Assembly (NCBI GenBank): GCA_902386205.1
Contig: CABMIH010000065.1
Span: 102,686 to 166,685 of the forward strand
DNA: 64,000 bases
Source: an uncultured archaeon
GTDB taxonomy: Archaea > Halobacteriota > Methanosarcinia > Methanosarcinales > Methanoperedenaceae
Reading direction: 5' to 3'
This document shows positions 52,822 through 62,037 of this stretch, one piece after another. Both the position numbers and the translations under genes were made by a program. How positions within the stretch are numbered: the first letter of the stretch is position 1; every line of letters starts with the position of its first letter. The notes beneath the pieces are model-generated. The model saw nothing but the letters and a program-made list of their open reading frames with translations. It did not search any database and had not been told where the DNA came from.

Positions 52822-53340
52822 ATGAAAACTAAGGAGATCCAGATAAAGAACGGTGAAGAATGTAAAGACCTCATACGATTCCTGGGGGCGTATGACGCTG
52901 CAATACTTGGACTGGCCATACAGGCGATACTGGATAAATACGGAGAGGATGGCTACAACACTATCAAAAACGCCATGTACAGGAAAGGCGAACTCGATGC
53001 AAAAGAACTGAAAGAACACGGTGTGACCTTCAAGTCGTTCAGAGATTTCGGAATGTTTTTTGGCTCATCGCTCAACGGTGTGGTGAACAGCATAATCTCA
53101 CCAAAACAGAAAATGGAGGTCGTATCAGAAAATGAAGTGGTGCTTACCCATACTGACTGCATCAGGTGCACGGAATGGAGGAAACTTGGCCTCTCAAGTG
53201 AAATGGCTATTAAGTTATGCGACCTGTACTTCGGGTCATTTGAAGCATATCTTCGCGAGATATTCCCTGATATCCGTGTGGTGAAAGAGAAACTGATACC
53301 CAGGGGCGATGATGTGTGCAGGATAGTTTTCAGGAAATAG
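52822..53340 (+). CDS. ATC-hydrolase-like (L-2-amino-thiazoline-4-carboxylate hydrolase family) protein
   Basis: A 172-residue protein. The second half has THTDCIRCTEWRKLGL, then LCDLYFGSFEAYLREIFPDIRVVKEKLIPRGDDVCRIVF, the conserved pattern of the ATC hydrolase-like family, in which Cys and acidic residues surround a ligand pocket. The true substrates in archaea are unknown. It is divergent from the YedE operon across 97 bases and could share its sulfur-compound context. Confidence 0.72.
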   Translation: MKTKEIQIKNGEECKDLIRFLGAYDAAILGLAIQAILDKYGEDGYNTIKNAMYRKGELDAKELKEHGVTFKSFRDFGMFFGSSLNGVVNSIISPKQKMEVVSENEVVLTHTDCIRCTEWRKLGLSSEMAIKLCDLYFGSFEAYLREIFPDIRVVKEKLIPRGDDVCRIVFRK

Positions 53341-53379
53341 CTGTTGATTCATGAATAGTTTCACCCCGCACACATTAGA

Positions 53380-53387
53380 TTTATAAT
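53380..53387 (+). promoter_or_regulatory. TATA box of hef
   Basis: TTTATAAT at 53380-53387 places transcription start about 25-28 bases later, at 53408-53411, coinciding with the ATG at 53410. The earlier ATG at 53389 would then lie upstream of the transcript. Confidence 0.5.
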
Positions 53388-53409
53388 CATGAGGGGTATT
53401 ATTCACCGG

Positions 53410-55689
53410 ATGAGTGATTCTCAACACATAAATCACCCTCTTATAAAGCCGGACACCATAGAACAGAGATTATACCAGCTTTCACTTGCCGGTGAAGCCC
53501 TTAAAAAATCAACTCTCGTCGTGCTTCCCACAGGCCTTGGGAAAACGATAGTCGCCCTCCTTGTAATGGTTTCACGCCTCCCTAAAGGGAAAGTCCTCCT
53601 TCTTTCTCCTACAAAACCCCTTGTTGAACAGCATGCCGCATTTTTCAGGAATGCCCTCAATATACCACCTGAAGAGGTTGTGCTTTTCACAGGGAACACG
53701 CCGCCCGGAAAAAGAAAATCTATGTGGGACACGGCAAAAGTCGTGGTCTCGACCCCGCAGGTGATAGAGAACGACATCCTGGGAAAAAAAATAGACCTTG
53801 AAAACGTTTCGTGCGTAATTTTTGACGAAGCGCACAGGGCGACAGGGGATTACTCGTATGTATATATCGCAGAAAAGTACGCCCGGCAAAACAGAGATCC
53901 GCTCGTCCTGGGAATAACTGCAAGCCCGGGCAGCGACCCCGATAAGATACAGGAGGTATGTACCAATCTTCGTATCGGCGCTGTCGAAGTTCGTTCCGAT
54001 TCCGATACCGATGTCAGGCCGTATGTTTTCGATAAGGACATCGAGTGGAAATATGTTCCCATACCTGTTGAGATAAAAGGATTGAAACAACTGATGGACA
54101 AAGTGCTTTCCGACAGGTTGAATAAATTACGGGAACTCGGTATCATTTCGACTTACCAGACAAGATTATCAAAGAGAGAAATGCTTGACCTGCAGGGGAG
54201 GATGCAGTCGCAGCTTCGCTCATTTCCCGACCAGAAATTATACCAGGGAATTTCGCTTCTTGCTGAGATATTCAAGGTGAGCCATGCCATTGAGATCGCA
54301 GAAACACAGGGCGCATCTGCATTATCCAGGTATTTTGAGCGCCTTGAGAACGAAGCAAGATCAAAAAGCGGGAGCAAGGCGGCCAGGCGCCTTATGGAGG
54401 ACCTGAGCATGCGCCAGGCAATACATCACCTCTCAGGATGCGACGGAAATAATCCCAAACTCGGTCTTGTAAAGGAACTGGTTGAAAAACAGGTAATCGA
54501 AAATCCGCAATCGCGTGTCATCGTTTTCACCAATTACAGGGACACGGCCGAACTGGTCAGCGAATCTCTTAAGGAAGTTCCCGGGATAAAACCTGTAAGG
54601 TTCGTCGGGCAGGCAAGCAAGTACAAGGACACCGGCCTGACCCAGAAACAGCAGGTCGAAATAATCCAGAAATTCAAGGACGGTGAGTACAACACCCTTG
54701 TTGCCACATCAGTGGCTGAAGAGGGGCTTGATATACCTGCGACCGACCTTGTGGTTTTTTTTGAACCTATCCCTTCGGAGATAAGAAGCATACAACGCAA
54801 AGGAAGGACAGGGAGAAAACATGCAGGACGCGTTGTGATACTCATGGCAAAGGGGTCAAAAGATGAGGCTTATCACTGGAGCAGCAACAGGAGAGAAAAA
54901 ACAATGCTGGCTACAATGAAAACCATGAATTTCGAACTTGCAGCCCCTGAAGAAGCCGCCTCAGAAGCACCGCCTCAGGGGAATGGACAGAAGAATTTGC
55001 AGGATTTCCATAAGGAAGTGCAGGAGCCAAAACCGGAGGAAGGCCATGTGAGGGTTTTCATCGACCAGAGAGAGATCCGCTCCACTGTTGCACGGGCGCT
55101 TGAAAAACTTGGCGCTGAGATTATATTGAGGACGCTTGAAGTGGGGGACTACGTGATAAGCGACCGCGTAGGTATCGAGAGAAAGACAGCAGAAGATTTC
55201 CTGAGCACTCTCATGGACGGGAGGGACCTTTTCGGCCAGATATCTGACCTTGTGCGTACTTTTGAGCGCCCGCTCCTCATAATAGAAGGAGAGGGACTTT
55301 ATACTACCAGGCAGATCCATCCGAATGCCATACGCGGAGTGCTTGCTTCCATCACTATTGACTTCGGGGTTCCTGTCATCTTCAGCAGGGACGAGGAGGA
55401 CACGGCGGCTTTGATTAGCGTGATGGCGAAAAGGGAACAGACGGGTGCAAAAAAGGACATCAGCCTGCACGGGAAAAAAACTTCTCTTACACTCAAGGAA
55501 CAACAGGAGTACGTGATATCATCCCTCCCCGAGATCGGCCCCGCAGTTGCAAGGAACCTGCTGCGGCACTTTGGAAGTGTTGAGCGGATCATGGCTGCAT
55601 CGCGCGAAGAGCTGATGGAAGTGGGGCTTGTGGGGCCAAAGACCGCGGACAGGATCAAGGAAGTTGTGGGCGGGGAGTATAAGGGTTGA
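53410..55689 (+). CDS. Hef/FANCM-family helicase-nuclease
   Basis: A 759-residue two-part enzyme for stalled replication forks. The SF2 helicase has TGLGKTIVALL (Walker A), DEAHRATGDYSYVYIA (motif II), ITASPGS, and the motif VI QRKGRTGR. The C-terminal XPF/ERCC4 nuclease shows GDYVISDRVGIERKTAEDF (the ERKxxxD active site), followed by tandem helix-hairpin-helix motifs (LPEIGPAVARNLL, VGLVGPKTADRI). The order and length are those of archaeal Hef. The start at 53410 rests on TATA spacing and on homologues beginning near this point. Confidence 0.93.
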   Translation: MSDSQHINHPLIKPDTIEQRLYQLSLAGEALKKSTLVVLPTGLGKTIVALLVMVSRLPKGKVLLLSPTKPLVEQHAAFFRNALNIPPEEVVLFTGNTPPGKRKSMWDTAKVVVSTPQVIENDILGKKIDLENVSCVIFDEAHRATGDYSYVYIAEKYARQNRDPLVLGITASPGSDPDKIQEVCTNLRIGAVEVRSDSDTDVRPYVFDKDIEWKYVPIPVEIKGLKQLMDKVLSDRLNKLRELGIISTYQTRLSKREMLDLQGRMQSQLRSFPDQKLYQGISLLAEIFKVSHAIEIAETQGASALSRYFERLENEARSKSGSKAARRLMEDLSMRQAIHHLSGCDGNNPKLGLVKELVEKQVIENPQSRVIVFTNYRDTAELVSESLKEVPGIKPVRFVGQASKYKDTGLTQKQQVEIIQKFKDGEYNTLVATSVAEEGLDIPATDLVVFFEPIPSEIRSIQRKGRTGRKHAGRVVILMAKGSKDEAYHWSSNRREKTMLATMKTMNFELAAPEEAASEAPPQGNGQKNLQDFHKEVQEPKPEEGHVRVFIDQREIRSTVARALEKLGAEIILRTLEVGDYVISDRVGIERKTAEDFLSTLMDGRDLFGQISDLVRTFERPLLIIEGEGLYTTRQIHPNAIRGVLASITIDFGVPVIFSRDEEDTAALISVMAKREQTGAKKDISLHGKKTSLTLKEQQEYVISSLPEIGPAVARNLLRHFGSVERIMAASREELMEVGLVGPKTADRIKEVVGGEYKG

Positions 55690-55731
55690 GCAAGGTTTTT
55701 ATGTTAATAAGCTATTATTGAGACGCCCCAT

Positions 55732-55806
55732 GGGATAGTAGGGTAGCCTGGTCCATCCTTGAGCGTTTGGGACGCTTAGACCGCGGTTCAAATCCGCGCT
55801 ATCCCA
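55732..55806 (+). tRNA. tRNA-Pro (anticodon TGG)
   Basis: A 75-base cloverleaf. Acceptor GGGATAG pairs with CTATCCC, with discriminator A and no encoded CCA. The D-arm has GGGTAGCCTGGTCCATCC. Anticodon stem GAGCG/CGCTT encloses loop TTTGGGA, giving TGG. The T-arm is CGCGG-TTCAAAT-CCGCG. The D-arm form and G37 are as in other archaeal proline tRNAs. A TTTTT follows at 55807, close to the end of the convergent gene, and may end transcription. Confidence 0.93.
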
Positions 55807-55809
55807 TTT

Positions 55810-56508
55810 TTAAGTATATTTCACTACTGAAGTTTTTCCACCTGTGGATGATTTAATCCAGGGTGTTAAATGCCGCAATTTTCTTGCCTCGCCATCGCAG
55901 ACAAGAACATCCCCTGAGTAATCCTTTGGGAGCGAATGCAGATTGGCTGAACTTAGTTTAGCCCCTATCTCCTCCATGATACCAATATAACTTCGAAGTT
56001 TCTTTATCTCATACCTCTTCAACATCCGCGCCATCTCCCCTGCGCTCTTCTGGGAAATTTTATTCTCCAGCCCTTCGCAGCGCATGATATCAACACTCTT
56101 CTCCCCCATGAAAAAGGGATAGCACCTGCATATCATGGGGCGCCATTCGTATATCGCGCAAGCCCCGCTCCTATAAAATATGCAGTCCCCCTCTTCGTTG
56201 CGCCGCAGTATCCACCCGATAGCCCACATTATGTCGCCGTCCGACAGGCAGGAATAAGTATCAGGCTGCGCCACATCATCCCATTTCATTCCCGTTCCCC
56301 TGATTATGCGCCTTATGTCATCGGGAAATATGGAAATCGCATTTGACGGGCGCTGGATGTCCTTCGTTATCCTGATCTTGAAATTCTCCCGGCAGCACCA
56401 GCCGCAGCGCTGGCATGAAAAGCCCGAATCCAGGATACCGGGTATCAGGGCCGAAGAATGCATATGGATAAGACGTTCTATCCCGCGCCGCAGGGAGGCG
56501 GTGTCCAT
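55810..56508 (-). CDS. YkgJ-family cysteine cluster protein
   Basis: A 232-residue protein with SCQRCGWCCRENFKI near residue 32 and later the CAIYEWRPMICRCYPFF block, the defining Cys pattern of the zinc- or iron-chelating YkgJ family. The metal and function are not settled. It ends four bases from the tRNA-Pro, convergent with it. Confidence 0.85.
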   Translation of the reverse strand: MDTASLRRGIERLIHMHSSALIPGILDSGFSCQRCGWCCRENFKIRITKDIQRPSNAISIFPDDIRRIIRGTGMKWDDVAQPDTYSCLSDGDIMWAIGWILRRNEEGDCIFYRSGACAIYEWRPMICRCYPFFMGEKSVDIMRCEGLENKISQKSAGEMARMLKRYEIKKLRSYIGIMEEIGAKLSSANLHSLPKDYSGDVLVCDGEARKLRHLTPWIKSSTGGKTSVVKYT

Positions 56509-56607
56509 GAATAGACATCATCATAACTGGGATATAAAATCTTCCCTGGAAAACCAAACAAAAGCAATATATTGCCTGCAATACTTTTCCATTTCTAATG
56601 GGTAACA

Positions 56608-59046
56608 ATGACAAACAATAAAATTTTATTTGGAATTGCTCTATACTCGGTAGTTGCACTGATGATTCAATCAACATGCACCTCTGCTGACTGGAACTCA
56701 GGAGATGCCTTGATCCGGGAATATAATGTGGCTGCAGGAAAGATACCGAAATCTCCTGATGTCCTTAATTTTAACCTTGCACTACTTAACAGCCCGGGCC
56801 TGTTCTTCTATAATATTGAAGCAGGAAAAAAATACTGCATCATTAATCAGAGCAATGAAAGCATATTCATCAGCAGGCTGCTTATTGACAATGAGAGCTT
56901 CTTTTTAGATTATTACACTGAGTTTGCCAAAAATAGATCCAAATATGTTAAAAAAACGGACGGAACTCTGGTTTTGCCGGAAGGATTTGCCATTACAGTG
57001 CTGGAAGGTGTCCCTTCTAATACATATGCAAGATTTTCAATAACGCGAAACGGCGAGGAAATAGATAACAAGAGCTTGAAAACCGGTGATGTTTACGAAT
57101 ATAGAATGGACCTTGATGGGAACGGTCAGAGTGACAATCCTGTCCTGAGCTTTATCGTGGGAGGCATATCTCTATCTACGGCAATCGACGATCAACCTCT
57201 CTCATATTCTGTCCCGCTAATTTCAGTCCGGTTGATCTCTCTGGATACTGCAAAATTCAATCTTGCATCAGCAGCCAGTTTGGACCAGATGATTTACGAC
57301 AACTATAAGGAGAGAGGGGATGAGAACCTCAATTTCAGTGTGAACTATGCAAAAAAAATCCCGGTGGATTCTTTTATTTATAAAACTTCAATGTATAGAA
57401 GCGAAGATGGCGAGACTGATATCGCATGGCTTGGAAGACCATACCATGTAATTGATCATAATGCCATGACCGTAAATCTCAGCCGGTGGCTGGCTGATTC
57501 TTACAAACGCACTTTAGTCGATGGTGAGACCCTTGTCCTTCCTGAGAGATTTTCCATAACTGTTTTGGGAACTGATCAAAAAACAACTCCAAGATCTGCT
57601 TCGTTCTCATTAATGAAGGACGGTGAGGAAATAGATAACATGGTCATGAGAGTTGGTGATGCTTACGAATATAAAATGGACCTGAACAGGAGCGGCAGAA
57701 GGGATAACTGGGTCATGCGGTTCAACCTGGATGAAGTCTTCGCCGGTTCTACGGTTGACCTTGTACAGCTAAAAACCCTCCAGCTCATTTCCCCGGAAGT
57801 GCTAAGTATTAATAACGGCAGTACAATTTATTTCACATCTGAGGGTTACCGCACAGATATAACGAATAACGGAAAGACAATAAAAGTTGTACCAAGAGGC
57901 GATATCAGCCTCATTGATGGCGGAACCACGTTTTTTATGGATAACTGGTTCGGCGTCAAGGTACAGTCAGATGCTGCGGCGGTATCTTCAGCAGCGATGA
58001 AGGCTGATACATCCGGGCTTACAGGAGCATTTGAATACCTGGTCTTTGATAGTACTGATTTCAACCTGACATCCATGGAAAATCCCGCAATATTATTCTT
58101 TGATATGGATGCCGGGCAGGGTTTTGAGAAACTGGACTTCAGCATAGAGCAGATGTGCCCTGGATGCAATAGTTATAATATCCCTGGCCATTCCCTGAAA
58201 TATTCCACGGAAATATACCATGCCGGGGATAACAACGATCCTGAAATCGCATGGCTTGGGCAGCATTACTCCGTGATTGAAAATACTACTTCACGATTCC
58301 TTATCAGCAGGTTCTTAATTGATGAGAATGAGGAGACCTACCATTTACTTGGAGCTGGCGATTCCCTGCAGCTTAAGGATGGATTTTATCTTAAACTGGT
58401 GGATATCAATACTTTCTCTGCCACTGCTGAGTTCTCACTTGTAAAAGATAATGCTGAATCTCATAACTCAGCTTTGAAAGCAGGAGACACTTATCAATAT
58501 AAAAAAGATCTCAAAGGCAATGGGAAAGAGGAGGACTGGTTGATCAGATTCAAAATTGAAAGCATCGATACCGGGACAGGCAAGGTCAGGATAAATGGCC
58601 TCCAGATGATATCACCGCAGGTTCTCGAATTGAATAATGGTGAAACCATGGAGAGTTACAGGATCGATATCGGAAAAGATGCAAGTATGCTGGAGGTCAG
58701 GATGAATGACCGTGATAACGACATTCTTCTTAAAGAAGACGATATTACAGGTATCATTGATAATAAATTCCATATCAGGGTATACAAGAACGGTAATGCT
58801 GTAGCATTAGTGTTTGATGAAAAAGGTAAAGGACAGGGTGAAAGCGTCCCAAGGAGGAACTCCAGAGAAAGGGGTGAGCTAAAAGCAACTGGCCCGGTGA
58901 ATATATCAGCAACTGAAATACCGAATAATACAGAAAAACCTGTTTTGACAAGTCCCGGTCCTGTTAAAGACGCCTCCCATCCTGGTCTACTGGAAAGTGT
59001 ATTTGTCTTGATGATCGTACTTTATGTAAAGCGAAAGAAGAGATAG
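56608..59046 (+). CDS. S-layer family duplication-domain surface protein
   Basis: An 812-residue exported protein. An N-terminal signal peptide (IALYSVVALMIQSTC) is followed by repeated S-layer modules with ILFFDMDAGQGFEKLDFSI-type, DPEIAWLGQHYSVIENTT and AGDTYQYKKDLKGNGK-type blocks. About three such units are visible, near residues 30-190, 205-440 and 470-710. The C-terminus has a spacer with Thr/Pro/Ser and a final span before KRKKR. This plan is that of Methanosarcinales S-layer proteins. It may be the main surface layer or a minor paralogue. Confidence 0.85.
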   Translation: MTNNKILFGIALYSVVALMIQSTCTSADWNSGDALIREYNVAAGKIPKSPDVLNFNLALLNSPGLFFYNIEAGKKYCIINQSNESIFISRLLIDNESFFLDYYTEFAKNRSKYVKKTDGTLVLPEGFAITVLEGVPSNTYARFSITRNGEEIDNKSLKTGDVYEYRMDLDGNGQSDNPVLSFIVGGISLSTAIDDQPLSYSVPLISVRLISLDTAKFNLASAASLDQMIYDNYKERGDENLNFSVNYAKKIPVDSFIYKTSMYRSEDGETDIAWLGRPYHVIDHNAMTVNLSRWLADSYKRTLVDGETLVLPERFSITVLGTDQKTTPRSASFSLMKDGEEIDNMVMRVGDAYEYKMDLNRSGRRDNWVMRFNLDEVFAGSTVDLVQLKTLQLISPEVLSINNGSTIYFTSEGYRTDITNNGKTIKVVPRGDISLIDGGTTFFMDNWFGVKVQSDAAAVSSAAMKADTSGLTGAFEYLVFDSTDFNLTSMENPAILFFDMDAGQGFEKLDFSIEQMCPGCNSYNIPGHSLKYSTEIYHAGDNNDPEIAWLGQHYSVIENTTSRFLISRFLIDENEETYHLLGAGDSLQLKDGFYLKLVDINTFSATAEFSLVKDNAESHNSALKAGDTYQYKKDLKGNGKEEDWLIRFKIESIDTGTGKVRINGLQMISPQVLELNNGETMESYRIDIGKDASMLEVRMNDRDNDILLKEDDITGIIDNKFHIRVYKNGNAVALVFDEKGKGQGESVPRRNSRERGELKATGPVNISATEIPNNTEKPVLTSPGPVKDASHPGLLESVFVLMIVLYVKRKKR

Positions 59047-59055
59047 GGGGAAAAC

Positions 59056-59727
59056 ATGCCTTCAGAGATCAAAGCCATCACTTTACATTACCTGATAGAC
59101 GTAAATTGCTACCTTGTAAAAACAGGTGGCGATTTTATCCTGATCGACACGGGCTTCTCAAAAAGGTGCACCAGACTTGAAAAGGAGCTTGAAAGCGCGG
59201 GCTGCAGGCCTGGCAATCTCAAACTTGCCGTTTTAACACATGGGGATTTTGACCATACGGGCAACGCCGCTTATCTCCGTAATAAGTTCGGCACAAAATT
59301 AGCCATGCACATTGGCGATTCAGGAATGGTCGAACATGGAGATATGTTCTGGAACAGAAAAAGAGGCAGTATCATCTTCAGAATGATGGTTCCTGTCCTC
59401 TTCGGGTTTGGCAAATCAAAAAGATTTAAACCCGATTTATATATCGAGGATGGATACGATCTCTCCGGATACGGATTCGACGCCAAAGTTCTTCATATTC
59501 CGGGGCATTCAAAAGGTTCAATAGGAATACTGACATCCGGTGGCGACCTGTTTTGCGGCGACCTGCTTATAAACGGGGACAGACCTGGCCTGAATCCTAA
59601 TATGGATGACCCGGAGACAGCGAATGCAAGTGTCGAAAAACTGAAAAGTTTAAAAATAAGTACCGTATATCCAGGGCATGGAAAGCCCTTCCCTGTGGAT
59701 ATATTCATAAAAAATAACAAGGGATGA
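59056..59727 (+). CDS. metallo-beta-lactamase-fold hydrolase
   Basis: A 223-residue MBL protein with LTHGDFDHTGNA (H-x-D-x-D-H; the first His is replaced in position by THGDFDH), IPGHSKGSIGIL and VYPGHGKPF, the remaining metal ligands. Asp132-like GDLL is present. The substrate is unknown; glyoxalase II-like thioesters or phosphodiesters are typical. It lies ten bases after the S-layer gene and five before an acyltransferase. Confidence 0.85.
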   Translation: MPSEIKAITLHYLIDVNCYLVKTGGDFILIDTGFSKRCTRLEKELESAGCRPGNLKLAVLTHGDFDHTGNAAYLRNKFGTKLAMHIGDSGMVEHGDMFWNRKRGSIIFRMMVPVLFGFGKSKRFKPDLYIEDGYDLSGYGFDAKVLHIPGHSKGSIGILTSGGDLFCGDLLINGDRPGLNPNMDDPETANASVEKLKSLKISTVYPGHGKPFPVDIFIKNNKG

Positions 59728-59731
59728 GACA

Positions 59732-60853
59732 ATGCCGAAAGATCGTTTATTGTTCATTGATAATCTCCGAATCCTGCTTATAGTCCTTGTTATTCTGGTT
59801 CACCTGGCAATAACATATGGAGCTCCTGTGGGTGACTGGTATTACCAGGAAGCCAGGGCAGGGATGATCGAAAGTATCTTCTATATCTTTTTCCTTGCAG
59901 TAAGCCAGTCCTTTTTCATGGGCTTCTTTTTCCTTATTTCAGGCTATTTTACACCGGGTTCTTATGAGAGGAAGGGAGCCTCGCTTTTTTTCAAGGACAG
60001 GCTGCTCAGGCTGGGCATACCCCTGCTGTTCTATATTATTTTTATCGATCCGTTCATAGGATACGTGCTGGCGATATCTAATGGTTTTACAGGGTCTTTT
60101 CTGGGTTTCCTTGGTTTATATACTGGTAATTACAGAGGTCTTGCCACCGGACCTTTGTGGTTTGTTGAATCATTATTGATATTTGCCGTTATTTATGTTA
60201 TGTGGCGCCTGCTGGTAAAAAGCGCAGGTAGTGTGATGAGACTCCCGGGAAACACTACCATAGCGATTTTTGCCTTTATCCTGGGAATAGTTGCATTCAT
60301 TGTCAGGATATGGTTTCCAATAGGCTGGTATTTTGAGCTTCTCCACTTACAGATTCCTTTTTTTCCTCAATATATCGCTATGTTCATTATTGGCTTGATC
60401 GCCTTCAGAGGAAACTGGTTTATGCAGATATCTGAAAAGACAGGACGGCTGTGGTCATGGATTGCGGGTGCCCTCCTGATACTCTTTCCAGTTCTGCTTT
60501 TTTTGTATATAAATGCCGGAGATCCGGCCCTGCTTGCAGGAGGGCTCAACTGGCAGGCATTTATATACGCATTGTGGGAACAGTTCCTTGGTGTAGCTAT
60601 TATCATAGCATTGACCGTATCGTTCCGTGAGAAATACAACAATCAGGGAAGATTGGTAAAAGCGATGTCTGCAAGTGCATACACGGTATATATTTTTCAT
60701 GCTCCGATTATTGTCTTTCTTGCACTCGGCCTTCGAGGTTTGATATTTGATCCTCTTCTCAAGTTTGTATTGGTCGCCCCTCTGGCAGTGGGTCTTTGTT
60801 TCCTGATAAGCAACTATATAAGGAAACTTCCAATAGCAAGAAGCATTTTGTAA
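59732..60853 (+). CDS. acyltransferase family 3 membrane protein
   Basis: A 373-residue protein with about ten spans. It begins RLLFIDNLRILLIVLVILVHLAITYG, the acyltransferase-3 signature with the key His, and has FFKDRLLRLGIPLLFYI and SAYTVYIFHAPIIV later. Such proteins O-acylate sugars or lipids at the membrane, so modification of surface glycans is plausible here. GGGATGAGAC precedes the ATG. Confidence 0.85.
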   Translation: MPKDRLLFIDNLRILLIVLVILVHLAITYGAPVGDWYYQEARAGMIESIFYIFFLAVSQSFFMGFFFLISGYFTPGSYERKGASLFFKDRLLRLGIPLLFYIIFIDPFIGYVLAISNGFTGSFLGFLGLYTGNYRGLATGPLWFVESLLIFAVIYVMWRLLVKSAGSVMRLPGNTTIAIFAFILGIVAFIVRIWFPIGWYFELLHLQIPFFPQYIAMFIIGLIAFRGNWFMQISEKTGRLWSWIAGALLILFPVLLFLYINAGDPALLAGGLNWQAFIYALWEQFLGVAIIIALTVSFREKYNNQGRLVKAMSASAYTVYIFHAPIIVFLALGLRGLIFDPLLKFVLVAPLAVGLCFLISNYIRKLPIARSIL

Positions 60854-60881
60854 AGGAGGAATGTTTTAAGGAGATGATGGC

Positions 60882-61832
60882 TTGAAAATCGCAATAATGG
60901 GCACAGGCAGCATCGGCGGCTATTTTGGTGGCAGGCTGGCCAGAGCCGGGGAAGATGTCGTTTTCATTGCCCGCGGGGCGCAGCTGCAGGCGCTACGCGA
61001 GCGGGGTCTGACCGTGCGGAGCGTCTTTGGCGACTTCCATCTGCCCAGGGTGCAGGCGACGGACGATCCGGCCGAAGTCGACCCGGTGGATTTGATACTG
61101 GTTTGCGTCAAGGCATATGATACCGATACTGCGGCGCTGTCTATCCGGACGATGATAAGCGACACGACAATTGTGATCTCGCTTCAGAATGGTGTGGATA
61201 ATCACGTGCGGCTGATAGATGCGCTGGGTCCGCAACATGTACTGGGCGGGCTTTGCACGATCTCCTCGGCGGTCGCGGAGCCCGGAGTTATCGAGCAAGT
61301 CAGCCAGTTCGCAAGTGTCATTTTCGGCGAGCTGGACGGCCGGGTGACGCCCCGCGCCGGGCGAATACTGGCTTCCTTTCAGAATGCCGGCATCGAAACC
61401 GTTCTGTCTGCCAGCATCCAGAGAGATATATGGACGAAATTCCTGTTCATCGCAGCACACGGCAGCATGACTGCCGTAACGCGCTCACCCGTCGGCCCGA
61501 TCCGTGACACACCATCGACCTGGAAGATGTACATCGAAGCGATGCATGAAGTCGCAGCAGTCGCGCGGGCCAAAGGGATCGATCTTGGCCCTGACGCCGT
61601 TCGGAAACAGCTGGATTTTGTCAGGGAGATGGCGCCGGGGATTAAGTCATCCATGCTTGTCGATGTGGAGCGCGGCAACCCGCTGGAAGTGGAGACGTTC
61701 AGCGGTACGGTAATTCGCCTGGGCAGGGAGTTGAACGTACCGACGCCCGTACATCGCTGTATCTACGCGATCCTGAAAGTTGAAGACGCGCAAAATCGCG
61801 CCAGGCGTGCGGAACAATCGGTGGTTCTATAA
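60882..61832 (+). CDS. 2-dehydropantoate 2-reductase-family oxidoreductase
   Basis: A 316-residue PanE/ApbA-type enzyme. The NADPH site is MGTGSIGGYFGGRLARAG with FIARG following. The catalytic Lys is in RDIWTKFLFIAAHGSMTAV, and VCVKAYDTD and SLQNGVDNH fit the family. It would reduce ketopantoate or a similar 2-keto acid. The start is TTG at 60882 after GGAGATG. The DNA is visibly GC-richer than its neighbours and uses CGN arginine codons where they use AGA/AGG, which suggests acquisition from a bacterium. Confidence 0.87.
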   Translation: MKIAIMGTGSIGGYFGGRLARAGEDVVFIARGAQLQALRERGLTVRSVFGDFHLPRVQATDDPAEVDPVDLILVCVKAYDTDTAALSIRTMISDTTIVISLQNGVDNHVRLIDALGPQHVLGGLCTISSAVAEPGVIEQVSQFASVIFGELDGRVTPRAGRILASFQNAGIETVLSASIQRDIWTKFLFIAAHGSMTAVTRSPVGPIRDTPSTWKMYIEAMHEVAAVARAKGIDLGPDAVRKQLDFVREMAPGIKSSMLVDVERGNPLEVETFSGTVIRLGRELNVPTPVHRCIYAILKVEDAQNRARRAEQSVVL

Positions 61833-61840
61833 AGAGCGTT

Positions 61841-62003
61841 AACGGTGACCGGATCACCGCATCCCCCAAGGGAATGATCAAAGTCAAATTCGCCGGCAAA
61901 AATAAATTCGGCGTTCTGGATCACGACGTCACTTTGCCATCCGGCGCGAAAGTCTAAGTTAAAGGCGCTGCTTGAAAATATCAAACCTTCAAGTAATCAA
62001 TAA
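61841..62003 (+). pseudogene. remnant of an SRPBCC (polyketide cyclase/START-like) gene
   Basis: Following panE, one frame gives NGDRITASPKGMIKVKFAGK and NKFGVLDHDVTLPSGAKV then TAA. The next frame gives SKLKALLENIKPSSNQ and a stop at 62003. Joined with a gap, these resemble the middle (KVxFA-x-x-N-x-FGVLDH-x-VTLP-x-G) and the extreme C-terminus (LxxLKxLLE) of SRPBCC-family proteins. The intervening part has been deleted and the start is gone. It shares panE's GC-rich character and probably arrived with it. Confidence 0.65.
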
Positions 62004-62037
62004 GGGGAAATAAGCGCCTTTATCCGTGGTTTAAGAT

